Source of the DNA: Moraxella sp035181385
GTDB taxonomy: Bacteria; Pseudomonadota; Gammaproteobacteria; Pseudomonadales; Moraxellaceae
Reading direction: 5' to 3'
Assembly (NCBI RefSeq): GCF_035181385.1
Contig: NZ_JAXCJK010000002.1
Span: forward strand, 62,001-126,000
Length of the DNA stretch: 64,000 nt
The notes beneath the pieces are model-generated. The model was not told the origin of the DNA. It made no database searches and was given only the letters and a program-made list of their open reading frames with translations. Below, piece after piece: positions 46,294-55,869 of the stretch. The stretch's first letter is position 1. Every line of letters begins with the position of its first letter. The position numbers and the translations under genes were made by a program.

Positions 46294-46668
46294 TTATGCC
46301 TTAGGACGCTTAGCACCGTACTTAGAACGGCCTTGCTTACGATCTTTCACGCCTGCACAGTCAAGTGCACCACGCACGGTGTGATAACGCACACCTGGTA
46401 AGTCTTTAACACGACCACCACGGATTAGCACAACGCTATGCTCTTGAAGGTTATGGCCTTCACCACCAATATAGCTAGATACTTCATAGCCAGAAGTTAG
46501 ACGAACACGGCACACTTTACGCATGGCTGAGTTAGGTTTTTTTGGAGTCGTAGTATATACACGAGTACACACACCACGGCGTTGTGGGCATGCTTGTAGT
46601 GCAGGTACTTTCGACTTTTCGGTAATGGTCTTACGACCCTTACGGATAAGTTGGTTTGTGGTTGCCAT
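46294..46668 (-). CDS. rpsL: 30S ribosomal protein S12
   Basis: Decoding-centre protein, 124 residues from the ATG at 46668. The streptomycin-related lysines are wild-type: TTPKKPNSAMRKV holds Lys43, and VKDLPGVRYHTVRG holds Lys88. First gene of the str operon, with its promoter at 46746-46774. Confidence 0.98.
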   Translation of the reverse strand: MATTNQLIRKGRKTITEKSKVPALQACPQRRGVCTRVYTTTPKKPNSAMRKVCRVRLTSGYEVSSYIGGEGHNLQEHSVVLIRGGRVKDLPGVRYHTVRGALDCAGVKDRKQGRSKYGAKRPKA

Positions 46669-46745
46669 TGGCAATTTCTCCCGTTATTAACAAAATGGCT
46701 AATTTTTTTATAAAAAGCCGACTATTCCCCACTTGGGGGCAATAC

Positions 46746-46774
46746 ATTATATGTGTAAAGAAAAAAAAATACAA
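46746..46774 (-). promoter_or_regulatory. Promoter of the str operon (rpsL)
   Basis: Minus-strand TTGTAT (46774-46769), a 17-base spacer and TATAAT (46751-46746), about 78 bases before rpsL. The -35 overlaps the 3' end of the preceding terminator hairpin. Confidence 0.65.
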
Positions 46775-46805
46775 GAGTAAAACAAAGAATTTCGTTTTAC
46801 TCTTG
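46760..46805 (-). terminator. Terminator of the EcsC-family gene
   Basis: A 12-base-pair stem CAAGAGTAAAAC / GTTTTACTCTTG, followed on the minus strand by TA and a run of nine T. Confidence 0.85.
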
Positions 46806-46857
46806 CGGTTCTTATTGACGCCCATTTGCTCAATATTTATTTTTCATGATGAACGAC

Positions 46858-48594
46858 TTAAGCGTTTGGTGATTGTTCGGTATGATCATTCAATAATTTT
46901 GGGTTTTCTGGACGGAAAGTCGCCATCGCAGTACCAAGCACTTCCTCAATCAACTCATGGTTGTAATACACGCCCACACCTACCGATGTGACCGGTAAAA
47001 TACGCTTAAACCAGCTTGTATTAAGCTTATCAATGTCAATAAAATTTGACAAATCATCAAGCTGTTTGGCGAAAGTGTCGCCTGTGCGATATTTTAAACC
47101 TACTTTTTCAAGTTCTTGTTTTAGGCTTGAATCCTGAGCGTTGATAAAAAAAGCATTGCCAAGTGCCAGTGCTGTCAAGAGAACTTGCTTTTCTTGCAAT
47201 TTGCTCAAATTGGCACCAGACAACACGCCATAGGCAAGTTTTACGCCATCTGCACCCAGCAGTGGCTTATCATAAATGAGTGCCAGCTGATAAACAGATT
47301 TTAATGACACCATAAGTAGCCAAGCGGTATCAGCGATGACACCTTTAATGCCAAACAGTCCTGACAACCCACCCATCACCGCCAAGGCACGATTTTGGTT
47401 TGCGACATCACGAGCAAATTCATCACGCTCAGCTTCACTAAGCGTTGTTAGTTTATCAAAACGAGCATCTTTGCTCAGATCCTTTTCTGCCCACTTATTC
47501 GCCCAATTTGCCACTTTATCAAACACAACTTGTGAAATGCTCTGAGCATTGGCATTAGGAGCCACCTTACTTACCAAAGACTGTGCGGTAGCAAGCTTTC
47601 CACCAAATAGCTGTGAACCAATGGTTGCTACCTGCGCTCTAAACGCATCTTCACCAAAATCTTCATTATTCAAATCCACTGACGAAAAGTGCGTTTGCTT
47701 AGCATCATTCATGCCAGCAAAATATGTGCCAATTTTTGCCAAAATACCTGAATTTGACTGCAAAGCATCATCGGATTTGATGCGTTCAACATCGCCAGAA
47801 AGACTCTCCGCCTTATCTTTGGCAATTTGTGTCAATTGCTCTACTTTATCTTTAACTTCCTCGGTCAGCTGTTCAGCTTTGTTTTTTAGCTCACCAACTT
47901 TTTCTTGAGCATCAACTTTTAAGGTCTCGGTTTTTTCTTGTGCATCAGCCTTGACATGGTCAAATTTATCTTTGACATCACCGATGACATCATGAGCAAC
48001 TTCTTTGGCGTTATCAATGGCGTCTTGGACTTGTTGTTTTAACTCAAATGCTTTATCTTTAGCAACATCAAGAGCATCGCCTGTCTTGTCTTTCAACTCT
48101 TCAGCTTTATCTTGAATATCACCCTTAATGATTTGTGCCTTATCTTTGGCATCTTGCAAGGCTTGCTCGGCTTTTTGCTTGACCCCATCAACAGCATCTT
48201 CACCTTTTTCCTTCAGCTCTGCCACTTTTTCTTGAGCATCCGCTTTTAACTCTTGTGCCTGATCAACCACCTCTTCTTTGATGTCCGCCACTTTTTGCTG
48301 AGTATCCAGCTTAGCTTCTTCCACCTTGTCCTTGGCGGCTTCTACTTTGTCATGGACGGTCTTTTTTACTTCATCTTTTACCTCATCAAATTTTTCTTGG
48401 GCGTCTTTTATGACTTTGTCATCAAGGTCATCGCACTGCTTGTCATCATCTTTTTTAAAAGAACCTTTTACCACCAGCACATCTTGTACCGACTTGTTGG
48501 CGATATCAACATGACCCACCACTTCCATGTCATCAGCATTTTTAACACTTTCTGCAAGCTGGTTAAGATTTTCGTTTTTTGCGTTTGACACCAT
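46858..48594 (-). CDS. EcsC-family protein with a long charged helical repeat region
   Basis: About 578 residues. The C-terminal 220 residues match the EcsC family (LGIKGVIADTAWLLMVSLKS, then ALGNAFFINAQDSSL and LPVTSVGVGVYYNHELIEEV). The segment from about 60 to 273 is a run of degenerate 11-residue amphipathic units rich in Asp, Glu, Lys, Ala and Val, with DAQEK recurring four times. This looks like LEA-4, apolipoprotein or YtxH-type helices. There is no signal peptide; hydrophobic patches at about 405-445 may touch membranes. AAAGGAG (48604-48598) directly precedes ATG 48597, ATG 48594 and GTG 48591; spacing favours 48594 or 48591. Function is unknown. It stands alone upstream of the str operon, with its own terminator. 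Confidence 0.75.
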   Translation of the reverse strand: MVSNAKNENLNQLAESVKNADDMEVVGHVDIANKSVQDVLVVKGSFKKDDDKQCDDLDDKVIKDAQEKFDEVKDEVKKTVHDKVEAAKDKVEEAKLDTQQKVADIKEEVVDQAQELKADAQEKVAELKEKGEDAVDGVKQKAEQALQDAKDKAQIIKGDIQDKAEELKDKTGDALDVAKDKAFELKQQVQDAIDNAKEVAHDVIGDVKDKFDHVKADAQEKTETLKVDAQEKVGELKNKAEQLTEEVKDKVEQLTQIAKDKAESLSGDVERIKSDDALQSNSGILAKIGTYFAGMNDAKQTHFSSVDLNNEDFGEDAFRAQVATIGSQLFGGKLATAQSLVSKVAPNANAQSISQVVFDKVANWANKWAEKDLSKDARFDKLTTLSEAERDEFARDVANQNRALAVMGGLSGLFGIKGVIADTAWLLMVSLKSVYQLALIYDKPLLGADGVKLAYGVLSGANLSKLQEKQVLLTALALGNAFFINAQDSSLKQELEKVGLKYRTGDTFAKQLDDLSNFIDIDKLNTSWFKRILPVTSVGVGVYYNHELIEEVLGTAMATFRPENPKLLNDHTEQSPNA

Positions 48595-48902
48595 CATCTC
48601 CTTTAACATTTTTTCAATTTCCAATAATTACATCGGACTGGCTAAGATTACCACAAAACCATCAGTTTCATCAAATAAAAAGTTAGGTAAATTGTTACCA
48701 TGTCAAGCAAATATTACTAGAGTATGATACAAAATAGTGGACAAGTGAAAAATTATGTAAAAACGCTTAATCTTGCATGAAAAATTGGTAAATTTTTTTA
48801 GAAAATTCTTCCATATATTAAATAATTTGTTACAATAGAGTCAAAATACAAGTGTAAACTTTTTATTGAATTGATTAAAAAAAGCAAATAAAGGAACATC
48901 TT

Positions 48903-50135
48903 ATGAAGCGTGTTGTCATCACAGGCATGGGCATTGTCTCTAACATCGGCAACGACCTAGCTAGCGTAACCAAAAGCCTACAAACAGGTCAATCAGGCAT
49001 CATTTTCAACCAAAGCTATGCTGATCACGGCTTCAAATCCTGCGTATCAGGCTCAATTGACCAAAGCCTACTTGACACCCATGCCATTGACCGCAAACTA
49101 AAACGCTTTATGTCAGATGCAAGCCTTTACGCCTATGTCTCAGCCTTATCTGCCATTGAAAATGCTGGACTGACCATAGATAGTGTTGCAAACAACACAC
49201 GCATAGCTGTGGTAGCAGGCTCTGGTGGTGCCAGTACTGCTGATGTGGTGAGCAGTGTGGATAATATGAAAGAAAAAGGACTGCGTGGGGTAGGTGCGGT
49301 TGCCGTACCCAAAATCATGAGTAGCACGGTATCTGCCACATTGACTACAGGTCTAAAAATCAAAGGGGTCAGCTATTCTTTATCATCTGCATGTGCAACT
49401 TCTAGCCACTGCGTAGGTCACGCAATGGAGCTGATTCAACTTGGCAAGGCGGACATGGTGATTGCTGGGGGTGGCGAGAGTGAGCATTGGACACAGTCAT
49501 GTATGTTTGATGCGATGGGGGCAATGAGCACCCAACATAACGATACACCCACCACTGCCAGCCGTCCTTATGACAAGACTCGTGATGGCTTTGTCATCGC
49601 AGGGGGTGGTGGCATGGTTATCTTGGAAAGCTTAGAATCCGCCCAAGCTCGTGGGGCAACCATACTTGCTGAAATCGTGGGCTATGGGGCAACATCAGAC
49701 GGGGCAGAAATGGTTGCTCCAAGTGGAGAGGGGGCGACTCGCTGTATGCAAATCGCTCTTAACCAAGCAGGGCTGGACACTGTAGACTATATCAATTCTC
49801 ATGGAACAAGTACGCCACTAGGAGACATTACCGAACTTAATGCCATTGCTGATGCATTTGGAGGTGTGGACAAAACCCCGCCCATCAGCTCAACCAAATC
49901 GATGACAGGACACAGCCTAGGGGCAGTGGGCGTACAAGAGCTGATTTATTGTGTGCTGATGATGAATCATGACTTTATCGCCCCAAGCATCAACATCACT
50001 GCGTTGGACGAAGGTGCAAAAGGCTTTGACATCGTAACAACCACTCGCCAAACCGACATCAAAACCGCCATGAGCAACAGCTTTGGCTTTGGTGGGACAA
50101 ATGCAGCATTGGTGGTTAGAAAATTTGAACAGTGA
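48903..50135 (+). CDS. fabB: Beta-ketoacyl-ACP synthase I
   Basis: Elongating condensing enzyme of type II fatty-acid synthesis, including the unsaturated branch in E. coli. 410 residues. The catalytic cysteine is in SSACATSSHCVGHA (about 163), the two histidines in NSHGTSTPLGD and KSMTGHSLGAVG. FGFGGTNAALV closes the active site. The SACATSSHC form and MKRVVITGMGIVSNIGN start favour FabB over FabF. AAGGA precedes the ATG by eight bases. TACAAT at 48831-48836 is a possible -10. fabA is not in the window; the gene is divergent from the EcsC-family gene. Confidence 0.93.
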   Translation: MKRVVITGMGIVSNIGNDLASVTKSLQTGQSGIIFNQSYADHGFKSCVSGSIDQSLLDTHAIDRKLKRFMSDASLYAYVSALSAIENAGLTIDSVANNTRIAVVAGSGGASTADVVSSVDNMKEKGLRGVGAVAVPKIMSSTVSATLTTGLKIKGVSYSLSSACATSSHCVGHAMELIQLGKADMVIAGGGESEHWTQSCMFDAMGAMSTQHNDTPTTASRPYDKTRDGFVIAGGGGMVILESLESAQARGATILAEIVGYGATSDGAEMVAPSGEGATRCMQIALNQAGLDTVDYINSHGTSTPLGDITELNAIADAFGGVDKTPPISSTKSMTGHSLGAVGVQELIYCVLMMNHDFIAPSINITALDEGAKGFDIVTTTRQTDIKTAMSNSFGFGGTNAALVVRKFEQ

Positions 50136-50309
50136 TATGAATGCCATAGGGGGTTAGAGTGAGGTCAGAAGTAGTGGCGGCCACACACAACCACAAATTT
50201 AATCACATCGGTGAATCTGTCATAGAAGATTGAACAGTACAAGCTCACTTTTCTCTTTTCACCTTCTACATTTTGCTTTACAATTTGCTTTTTTATCGTT
50301 ATTTTAAAA

Positions 50310-51686
50310 ATGCTTACACATCGCTTTATTACGCCACGCACACCAAGCCAGATGACCTCGCTCATCGCTATACACCGCCCCCATTGGCAGGTGTGTTTTT
50401 TAAACAACACTTGCCACCCCATCATTGGCATTTGCCCTGCGGTGTCATGGACAGCGACTTTTTCAGGCAATCTAAACATTCACAAAAACAATCGCCAAAA
50501 CCAAAGTCAAACCTACCCATCAACCTACACCGATTGGCAAAATGAGCTGATTGCCTACAGCAAGAATTTTAGCACACATTCTGGTCATGGCGATTATACA
50601 AATGGCTTGATGGGTTTTATTGGCTATGATTTATCCGCCCATCATCTAAATCCCACCATCTCCATCAAGCCCAACCAACCTTGTGCCTATTTAGGACATT
50701 ATGATATTTATTTAAAATTTAATAAAAATGGTTTTGACTTGGTTGGGGTAAATGATGATGACGATGACGCTTTTGCTATTTTGCTGACACACATCAAAAA
50801 CAACCTTGAAGGTTTGTTAACCAAGCACCTACCAACGCCTAAACCAGCCCGCTTTACCCCAACTTGGACACAAGCAGATTATCAAATCGCTTTTGACCAA
50901 ACCCAAGAATACATCGAAGCAGGCGATACTTATCAAATCAATTTGACACAAAAATGGCAGGCAAATTTGGACAATTTGGCAGTTCATCTGCCTCATTTAC
51001 AAGGCACCATGAATGCTCCATTTGCTGGGTTTTTAAAAATAAATGATTTTGAAATTTTATCAGTATCGCCAGAGCTATTTTTTGAGTTTTATCAAGAAAA
51101 TGGCAGTATTCATTTAATCACCAAACCCATCAAAGGCACACGCCCACGCCACAATGATGGTCAGATTGACGAGCAACTAAAAAACGAGCTGGCAAACAGC
51201 GAAAAAGACATCAGCGAAAACTTAATGATAGTAGATTTGCTCAGAAATGACTTGGGAAAATATGCCAAAATTGGTGCAGTCAAAACACCCAAACGCTTTG
51301 CGATTGAAAGCTTTAAAAATGTACATCACATGGTCAGCACCATTTGGGCAGAGCTGGACAATACACACGCCCTTGCCGTGCTTTTTGGTTCATTACCAGC
51401 AGGATCAATCACAGGTGCACCAAAAAAGCGTGCCTGCGAGATCATTCATGAGCTAGAAGTCGCACCTCGTGGGGCATATTGTGGGACCATGGGCTATATG
51501 AATTTTGATGGTACTGGCATTTGGAATGTGCTGATTCGCACTGTACAAAAATCAGATCAAGCTGAAATTTGGGCAGGTGGTGGCATCACTATCCAATCTA
51601 AATCAGATGAAGAATATCAAGAATGTATAGATAAAGTGGGGGTGATTTTGGCGTGTTTTGACAATTCAAAACCCGCCAAATCATAA
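50310..51686 (+). CDS. pabB: Aminodeoxychorismate synthase component I
   Basis: Makes 4-amino-4-deoxychorismate for folate, with a glutaminase partner (PabA/TrpG) not found here. 458 residues. The C-terminal chorismate-binding domain has QADYQIAFDQTQEYIEAGDTYQINLTQ-type start, KPIKGTRPRHNDGQ, MIVDLLRNDLGK, LPAGSITGAPKKRACEII and GAYCGTMGYMNFDG. YQINLT distinguishes PabB from TrpE. The N-terminal part before about 130 is poorly conserved and the start at 50310 is the first ATG of the frame, without a clear ribosome-binding site. nadD follows with its own promoter. Confidence 0.88.
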   Translation: MLTHRFITPRTPSQMTSLIAIHRPHWQVCFLNNTCHPIIGICPAVSWTATFSGNLNIHKNNRQNQSQTYPSTYTDWQNELIAYSKNFSTHSGHGDYTNGLMGFIGYDLSAHHLNPTISIKPNQPCAYLGHYDIYLKFNKNGFDLVGVNDDDDDAFAILLTHIKNNLEGLLTKHLPTPKPARFTPTWTQADYQIAFDQTQEYIEAGDTYQINLTQKWQANLDNLAVHLPHLQGTMNAPFAGFLKINDFEILSVSPELFFEFYQENGSIHLITKPIKGTRPRHNDGQIDEQLKNELANSEKDISENLMIVDLLRNDLGKYAKIGAVKTPKRFAIESFKNVHHMVSTIWAELDNTHALAVLFGSLPAGSITGAPKKRACEIIHELEVAPRGAYCGTMGYMNFDGTGIWNVLIRTVQKSDQAEIWAGGGITIQSKSDEEYQECIDKVGVILACFDNSKPAKS

Positions 51687-51691
51687 TAAAT

Positions 51692-51720
51692 TTGTCAATC
51701 GGTCAAAATTCTGCTACACT
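51692..51720 (+). promoter_or_regulatory. Promoter of nadD
   Basis: TTGTCA at 51692-51697 and TACACT at 51715-51720 with a 17-base spacer, 29 bases before the ATG. Confidence 0.55.
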
Positions 51721-51749
51721 CAATACCAAATTCTTTTACCCATCAAACC

Positions 51750-52400
51750 ATGAATATTCGTGCTTTTCTTGGTGGCTCTTTTGACCCTGTTCATTCATCG
51801 CACTTATCAATGGCACTGAGTGTACACACCTCACTGATGAGCTTTGCGAATGCCAAAAACATCACCGTAAGCCTAATGCCCACCAAAGGCAATCCTTTTA
51901 AGGATAAGCCCACTACTGATGAACATCGCCTTGCCATGCTACATCTTGCCACAAAAAACACACCGATTAATATTGAACCATGCGAACTTAATCGCACACC
52001 GCCCATTTATACAATACAAACCGTACAACTACTAAAACAGCTTTACCCCACCGATAGGCTGATTTTTATTCTAGGACAAGACAGTCTATACACTCTGCCA
52101 AGTTGGAAAAATGGCAATGAAATCTTAAATCACATCAATATCTGGGCCTTTTGGCGTGGTGAGTTTCAACAAAATGGTGAATTTTCGTCATCAATCTTAA
52201 CAAATTTGACCGATGATTTGAGTGAGTTTTTAACTCATGACGGCAAAATTTACCAAGACAATACGCCCATTCCACCCATGTCATCAAGCCACATTCGTCA
52301 CTTAATCGCCAACAAAGATCCCGAATCTGCAAAATTTTTACCACCAGAAGTATTGGGCTACATTCACAAAAACACACTTTATGACACAACTGTGCTATAA
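51750..52400 (+). CDS. nadD: Nicotinate-nucleotide adenylyltransferase
   Basis: Joins ATP and nicotinate mononucleotide to deamido-NAD. 216 residues. The nucleotidyltransferase loop is FLGGSFDPVHSSHLSMAL, with the usual HxGH replaced by HSSH, as in many NadD proteins. LIFILGQDSLYTLPSW and the C-terminal MSSSHIRHLIA are the other family motifs. rsfS starts 35 bases downstream, the common nadD-rsfS linkage. Confidence 0.92.
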   Translation: MNIRAFLGGSFDPVHSSHLSMALSVHTSLMSFANAKNITVSLMPTKGNPFKDKPTTDEHRLAMLHLATKNTPINIEPCELNRTPPIYTIQTVQLLKQLYPTDRLIFILGQDSLYTLPSWKNGNEILNHINIWAFWRGEFQQNGEFSSSILTNLTDDLSEFLTHDGKIYQDNTPIPPMSSSHIRHLIANKDPESAKFLPPEVLGYIHKNTLYDTTVL

Positions 52401-52435
52401 TCTTGAGTTTATCTCATTCAAATTTGACAAAAAAT

Positions 52436-52819
52436 ATGAACAATCAACACAACACCAAAAACCTAAGCCTGGATGAGCAAATACAGCTTGCCACAAATGC
52501 CCTAGACGACCTAAAAGCAAGCAACATCACCGTCATGACTGTTGAGCATTTGACCGAAGTCGCTGAACGCATCATCATCGCTAACGCAACCTCTAAACGC
52601 CATGTCAAGGCATTGGCAGATAAATTGGGTGCCAAAGCCAAAGAAGCAGGACTCATGCCATTAGGTCGTGAAGGCGACAAAGACAGCGACTGGACACTGG
52701 TGGATTTGGGTGCGGTAGTAGTGCATATCATGACACCACAAGCTCGAGAGTTTTATGATTTAGAAGGCTTGTGGTCATCGCCAGAGTCTTTACGAGCATT
52801 GGCTGTACAAAAAGAGTAA
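52436..52819 (+). CDS. rsfS: Ribosomal silencing factor RsfS
   Basis: Binds L14 and keeps 50S subunits apart from 30S in stationary phase or starvation. 127 residues from the ATG at 52436; the frame opens earlier at a TTG but without support. The DUF143 core contains LKASNITVMTVEHLTEVAE, IIIANATSKRHVKALADKL, DWTLVDLGAVVVHIMTPQAREFYDLEGLW. It ends before a terminator at 52831. TATAAT at 52396-52401, in the nadD stop region, might be an internal -10. Confidence 0.93.
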   Translation: MNNQHNTKNLSLDEQIQLATNALDDLKASNITVMTVEHLTEVAERIIIANATSKRHVKALADKLGAKAKEAGLMPLGREGDKDSDWTLVDLGAVVVHIMTPQAREFYDLEGLWSSPESLRALAVQKE

Positions 52820-52830
52820 TCTACTGGCTT

Positions 52831-52877
52831 AAAAAAGTCGCTTGATATTAATATCATTAATATCAGGTGGCTTTTTG
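52831..52877 (+). terminator. Terminator of nadD-rsfS
   Basis: Stem with TGATATTAAT / ATTAATATCA at the top and AAAAAG / CTTTTT at the base, with interior mismatches. Confidence 0.75.
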
Positions 52878-52961
52878 TAACTATTCTAGTCTAAATTTTG
52901 GCAGTTTTAGCCAAATGCGTAAAATTAAATTATAATAGTGCTTTTAACATCAGAAGGCCAC

Positions 52962-54278
52962 ATGGATTTGAACCACTCACAAAAAGCACAAATCTTTGAC
53001 CGCACCCATCTTTGGCATCCGTACGCCAGCCTGCCCCCAGCTTATGACAATCATTTGATTGGCCATGCTCATGGTGTACACCTGCATATGGCAGATGGTA
53101 CGGCACTCATTGATGGTATGTCGTCTTGGTGGGCAAGTGTTCACGGCTATAATCACCCTACTTTAAATCAGGCCATCATAGAGCAACTTGGCAAAATGAG
53201 CCATGTCATGTTTGGCGGGCTAACACACGAACCTGCCATCAAGCTTGGCGAGAAATTGCTTGGCATTACCCCAAAAAGCCTAACCAAAATATTCTACGCC
53301 GACAGTGGTAGTGTGGCTGTGGAGGTCGCTTTAAAAATCGCACTACAATACCAATTGGCTCAAGGTCTGCCACACAAAAACACCTTTGGTAGTACACATT
53401 CTGGTTATCACGGAGACACTTGGCACGCCATGAGTGTCTGCGACCCCATCAACAGTATGCACGCCATCTACGGCAAACAACTTCCAGTACAGCACTTTTT
53501 ACCATCGCCGCCGATGGGTTTTGATACACCACTAGATGACGCTACTCGCCTGAGCATGGATAGGTTTTTTGGGCGATACCATGACAAATTAGCAGGGTTT
53601 ATCATTGAGCCGATTGTACAAGGAGCAGGTGGCATGAGATTCTACTCGCCTGCATATTTGTCCCATTTGCACGCACTTTGTCAGTATTATGATGTGCTAC
53701 TTATCTGTGATGAGATTGCCACAGGTTTTGGCCGAAGCGGTGAAATGTTTGCGGTAAATCATGCCAATATCTGCCCTGATATCATGACATTAGGCAAAGC
53801 TTTGACAGGTGGATATATGAGCTTTGGGGCAACCATGAGCACCGACAAAGTAGCTGATACCATTCATGACAGCGACCACGCCTATCTTATGCACGGCCCA
53901 ACTTTCATGGGCAACCCACTTGCCTGTGCCACAGCCACGGCAAGCATTGAGTTAATTTGCCAAAATGACGCGCCCAATATCGCCAAGAATATGCAAATTA
54001 AGTTGAATGATCATCTGCAAGTCATTCAATCATGGAGTATGATTGCCGATATTCGCACGCTTGGGGCAATCGCAGTCATTGAAATGACCAAGCCGATTAA
54101 TATGCCAATTTTTCAACAGCTTCTACCCAAATATGGCATTTGGGTACGGCCTTTTGGCAAGCTGGTTTATCTCATGCCTGCTTATGTGATGAGTGATGAA
54201 GATTTGAAGAAATTGTGCGAACAGCTGATTAAACTTTTAGAAGAGTATTTTTACATCACAGAAAAATCATTCAAATGA
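52962..54278 (+). CDS. bioA: Adenosylmethionine-8-amino-7-oxononanoate aminotransferase
   Basis: PLP enzyme that makes 7,8-diaminopelargonate in biotin synthesis. 438 residues from the ATG at 52962, which has AGAAGG about four bases upstream. HLWHPYASLPP and GMSSWWASVHGYNHP are the substrate-specific family segments, FYADSGSVAVEVALKIA the PLP phosphate site, LLICDEIATGFGRSG the PLP Asp, and TLGKALTGGYM the Schiff-base lysine. TATAAT at 52931-52936 may be its -10. The stop overlaps bioD as ATGA, so the two are coupled. bioB, bioF and bioC are not in the window. Confidence 0.95.
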   Translation: MDLNHSQKAQIFDRTHLWHPYASLPPAYDNHLIGHAHGVHLHMADGTALIDGMSSWWASVHGYNHPTLNQAIIEQLGKMSHVMFGGLTHEPAIKLGEKLLGITPKSLTKIFYADSGSVAVEVALKIALQYQLAQGLPHKNTFGSTHSGYHGDTWHAMSVCDPINSMHAIYGKQLPVQHFLPSPPMGFDTPLDDATRLSMDRFFGRYHDKLAGFIIEPIVQGAGGMRFYSPAYLSHLHALCQYYDVLLICDEIATGFGRSGEMFAVNHANICPDIMTLGKALTGGYMSFGATMSTDKVADTIHDSDHAYLMHGPTFMGNPLACATATASIELICQNDAPNIAKNMQIKLNDHLQVIQSWSMIADIRTLGAIAVIEMTKPINMPIFQQLLPKYGIWVRPFGKLVYLMPAYVMSDEDLKKLCEQLIKLLEEYFYITEKSFK

Positions 54279-54958
54279 CTACTTATTTCATCACAGGCAT
54301 AGACACCGACATTGGCAAGACTTATGCCACAGGTATTTTGGCTCGTCAGCTGATGGCGTATGGCAAATCGGTCATCACCCAAAAACTGATACAAACAGGG
54401 GTAACAGGCGACATCGCTGATGATATCATCACGCACCGACAGCTCATGGGCATGACACTACACACGCTTGATATCAATGGTACAAGTTGCCCCATTGTCC
54501 TTGCTAAGCCTGCCAGCCCTCATCTATCAGCACGCTTAGAAAACCGCACGCTAGACACAGACGCCATCACAGATGCCACCGCACGGCTACATGAGCACTT
54601 TGACATCGTTTTATTAGAAGGGGCGGGTGGTGTTCTGGTGCCATTGACTGACAAGCTACTGACGCTAGATTATGTTGCCAAGAAGCACTATCCTATCATC
54701 GTGGTAACATCAGCAAAGCTAGGTAGCATCAATCATACTTTGCTGACACTAGAAGCAATCAAGGCTCGTGGACTTAACTTATTTAGCGTAATATTTAACC
54801 ATCATTTTGATACCGATACCGACATCAGTAGTGATACACAGCTATTTTTGCAAAAATATGTGGCAAAAAATCATTCAGGCACGCTATTTTTACGATTGGT
54901 CAATGGAAAGATTATTAGCGCTCATGAAAAGATGGCGGATTTTATGAATAAATTTTAG
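54275..54958 (+). CDS. bioD: Dethiobiotin synthetase
   Basis: ATP-dependent closure of the ureido ring, the step after BioA. 227 residues. The P-loop is GIDTDIGKTYATGIL, the substrate lysine lies in QKLIQTGV, and LLEGAGGVLVPL is the second signature. It overlaps bioA by four bases and is the last gene of the pair. No clear terminator follows; a convergent Nudix gene ends 73 bases on. Confidence 0.95.
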   Translation: MTTYFITGIDTDIGKTYATGILARQLMAYGKSVITQKLIQTGVTGDIADDIITHRQLMGMTLHTLDINGTSCPIVLAKPASPHLSARLENRTLDTDAITDATARLHEHFDIVLLEGAGGVLVPLTDKLLTLDYVAKKHYPIIVVTSAKLGSINHTLLTLEAIKARGLNLFSVIFNHHFDTDTDISSDTQLFLQKYVAKNHSGTLFLRLVNGKIISAHEKMADFMNKF

Positions 54959-55031
54959 ATTTAAATGTATAAAAAACACTCTCAATAAGGTGAATCAAAT
55001 AGATTTTTATTCATCACAAACAGCACATCAA

Positions 55032-55808
55032 TTAAATACCAAATCCATCTTGTTTAACAATTCGGTAATACCATTCATACTGTAAGCCAAAGCCAATTTT
55101 CATCAAATTTGCCAAAATTCGCCCAGTCAAACCCCAGATAATCTCTGTCATACCATCATTGTTTACATCATAGACCCATGCAAGGGTGTGTAGCTTGGCT
55201 GTTTGGTCAGTCAATTGCCCATCAAAGACGTAGTTAGTGGGGGCAGTTTTTAGCAACTCAAAGGGCAACCAAAATACTCGTGCTATCTCATCATCATTTG
55301 GCATAATCTTATCCACGACATCAGTGGGGATTGATACCACCACAGGTCGTACAAGCAGACCTTTTTTAGAAATTTGCATCGGCAGATAGCCGATGATATC
55401 CACCCCCAACCCATCAAGCCCCACCTCCTCATACGCTTCACGCAAAGCAACATCAACAGAACTTTTGTCTACCTCATCACGCTTACCACCCACAAAGGAT
55501 ACCTCTCCAGCGTGACTGCTCAACCTATTTGATCGCCGTGTCAGCAGCAGCCTAGGGTTTGGCTCGTCTGTGATGGCAACCAGCACGCAAGCCTGCGGCA
55601 AAGGATTTTTCTCTAACAAATCCTCATCATGCTCCGCCGCCTGTTTACCAGTCAATCCTGTCGGTAGTTCATTATTGTTAGCATACAAGCAAATATCTAA
55701 TCCCTGATAAGCATTTATCTTGACAGATAAATCATAAAAGCGGTGGTCAGTTGGCAGGCAAACAGGGGCTTTATCTATAAAATCGTTTGTTATTTTAAGC
55801 ATTTTCAT
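55032..55808 (-). CDS. Nudix hydrolase, CoA pyrophosphatase type (NudL-like)
   Basis: 258 residues. The N-terminal third is poorly conserved. ACVLVAITDEPNPRLLLTRRS leads into the NuCoA/Nudix region SHAGEVSFVGGKRDE, followed by ALREAYEEVGLDG. The UPF0035-type LTRRSxxLSxHAGExxFxGG pattern is typical of CoA pyrophosphatases, which split CoA to 4'-phosphopantetheine and ADP. It is divergent from another Nudix gene 61 bases away. Start at 55808 or two codons later (55802). Confidence 0.83.
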   Translation of the reverse strand: MKMLKITNDFIDKAPVCLPTDHRFYDLSVKINAYQGLDICLYANNNELPTGLTGKQAAEHDEDLLEKNPLPQACVLVAITDEPNPRLLLTRRSNRLSSHAGEVSFVGGKRDEVDKSSVDVALREAYEEVGLDGLGVDIIGYLPMQISKKGLLVRPVVVSIPTDVVDKIMPNDDEIARVFWLPFELLKTAPTNYVFDGQLTDQTAKLHTLAWVYDVNNDGMTEIIWGLTGRILANLMKIGFGLQYEWYYRIVKQDGFGI

Positions 55809-55869
55809 TTAAACTTACCCAGTCGGCATTGACATTACTTTTATTATAACACCAAAACAACACCCAGCC

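Noticed and set aside
46772..46805. Inverted repeat upstream of rpsL as an operator
   Set aside because: The stem is followed by a long T run in the minus direction, so it is a terminator.
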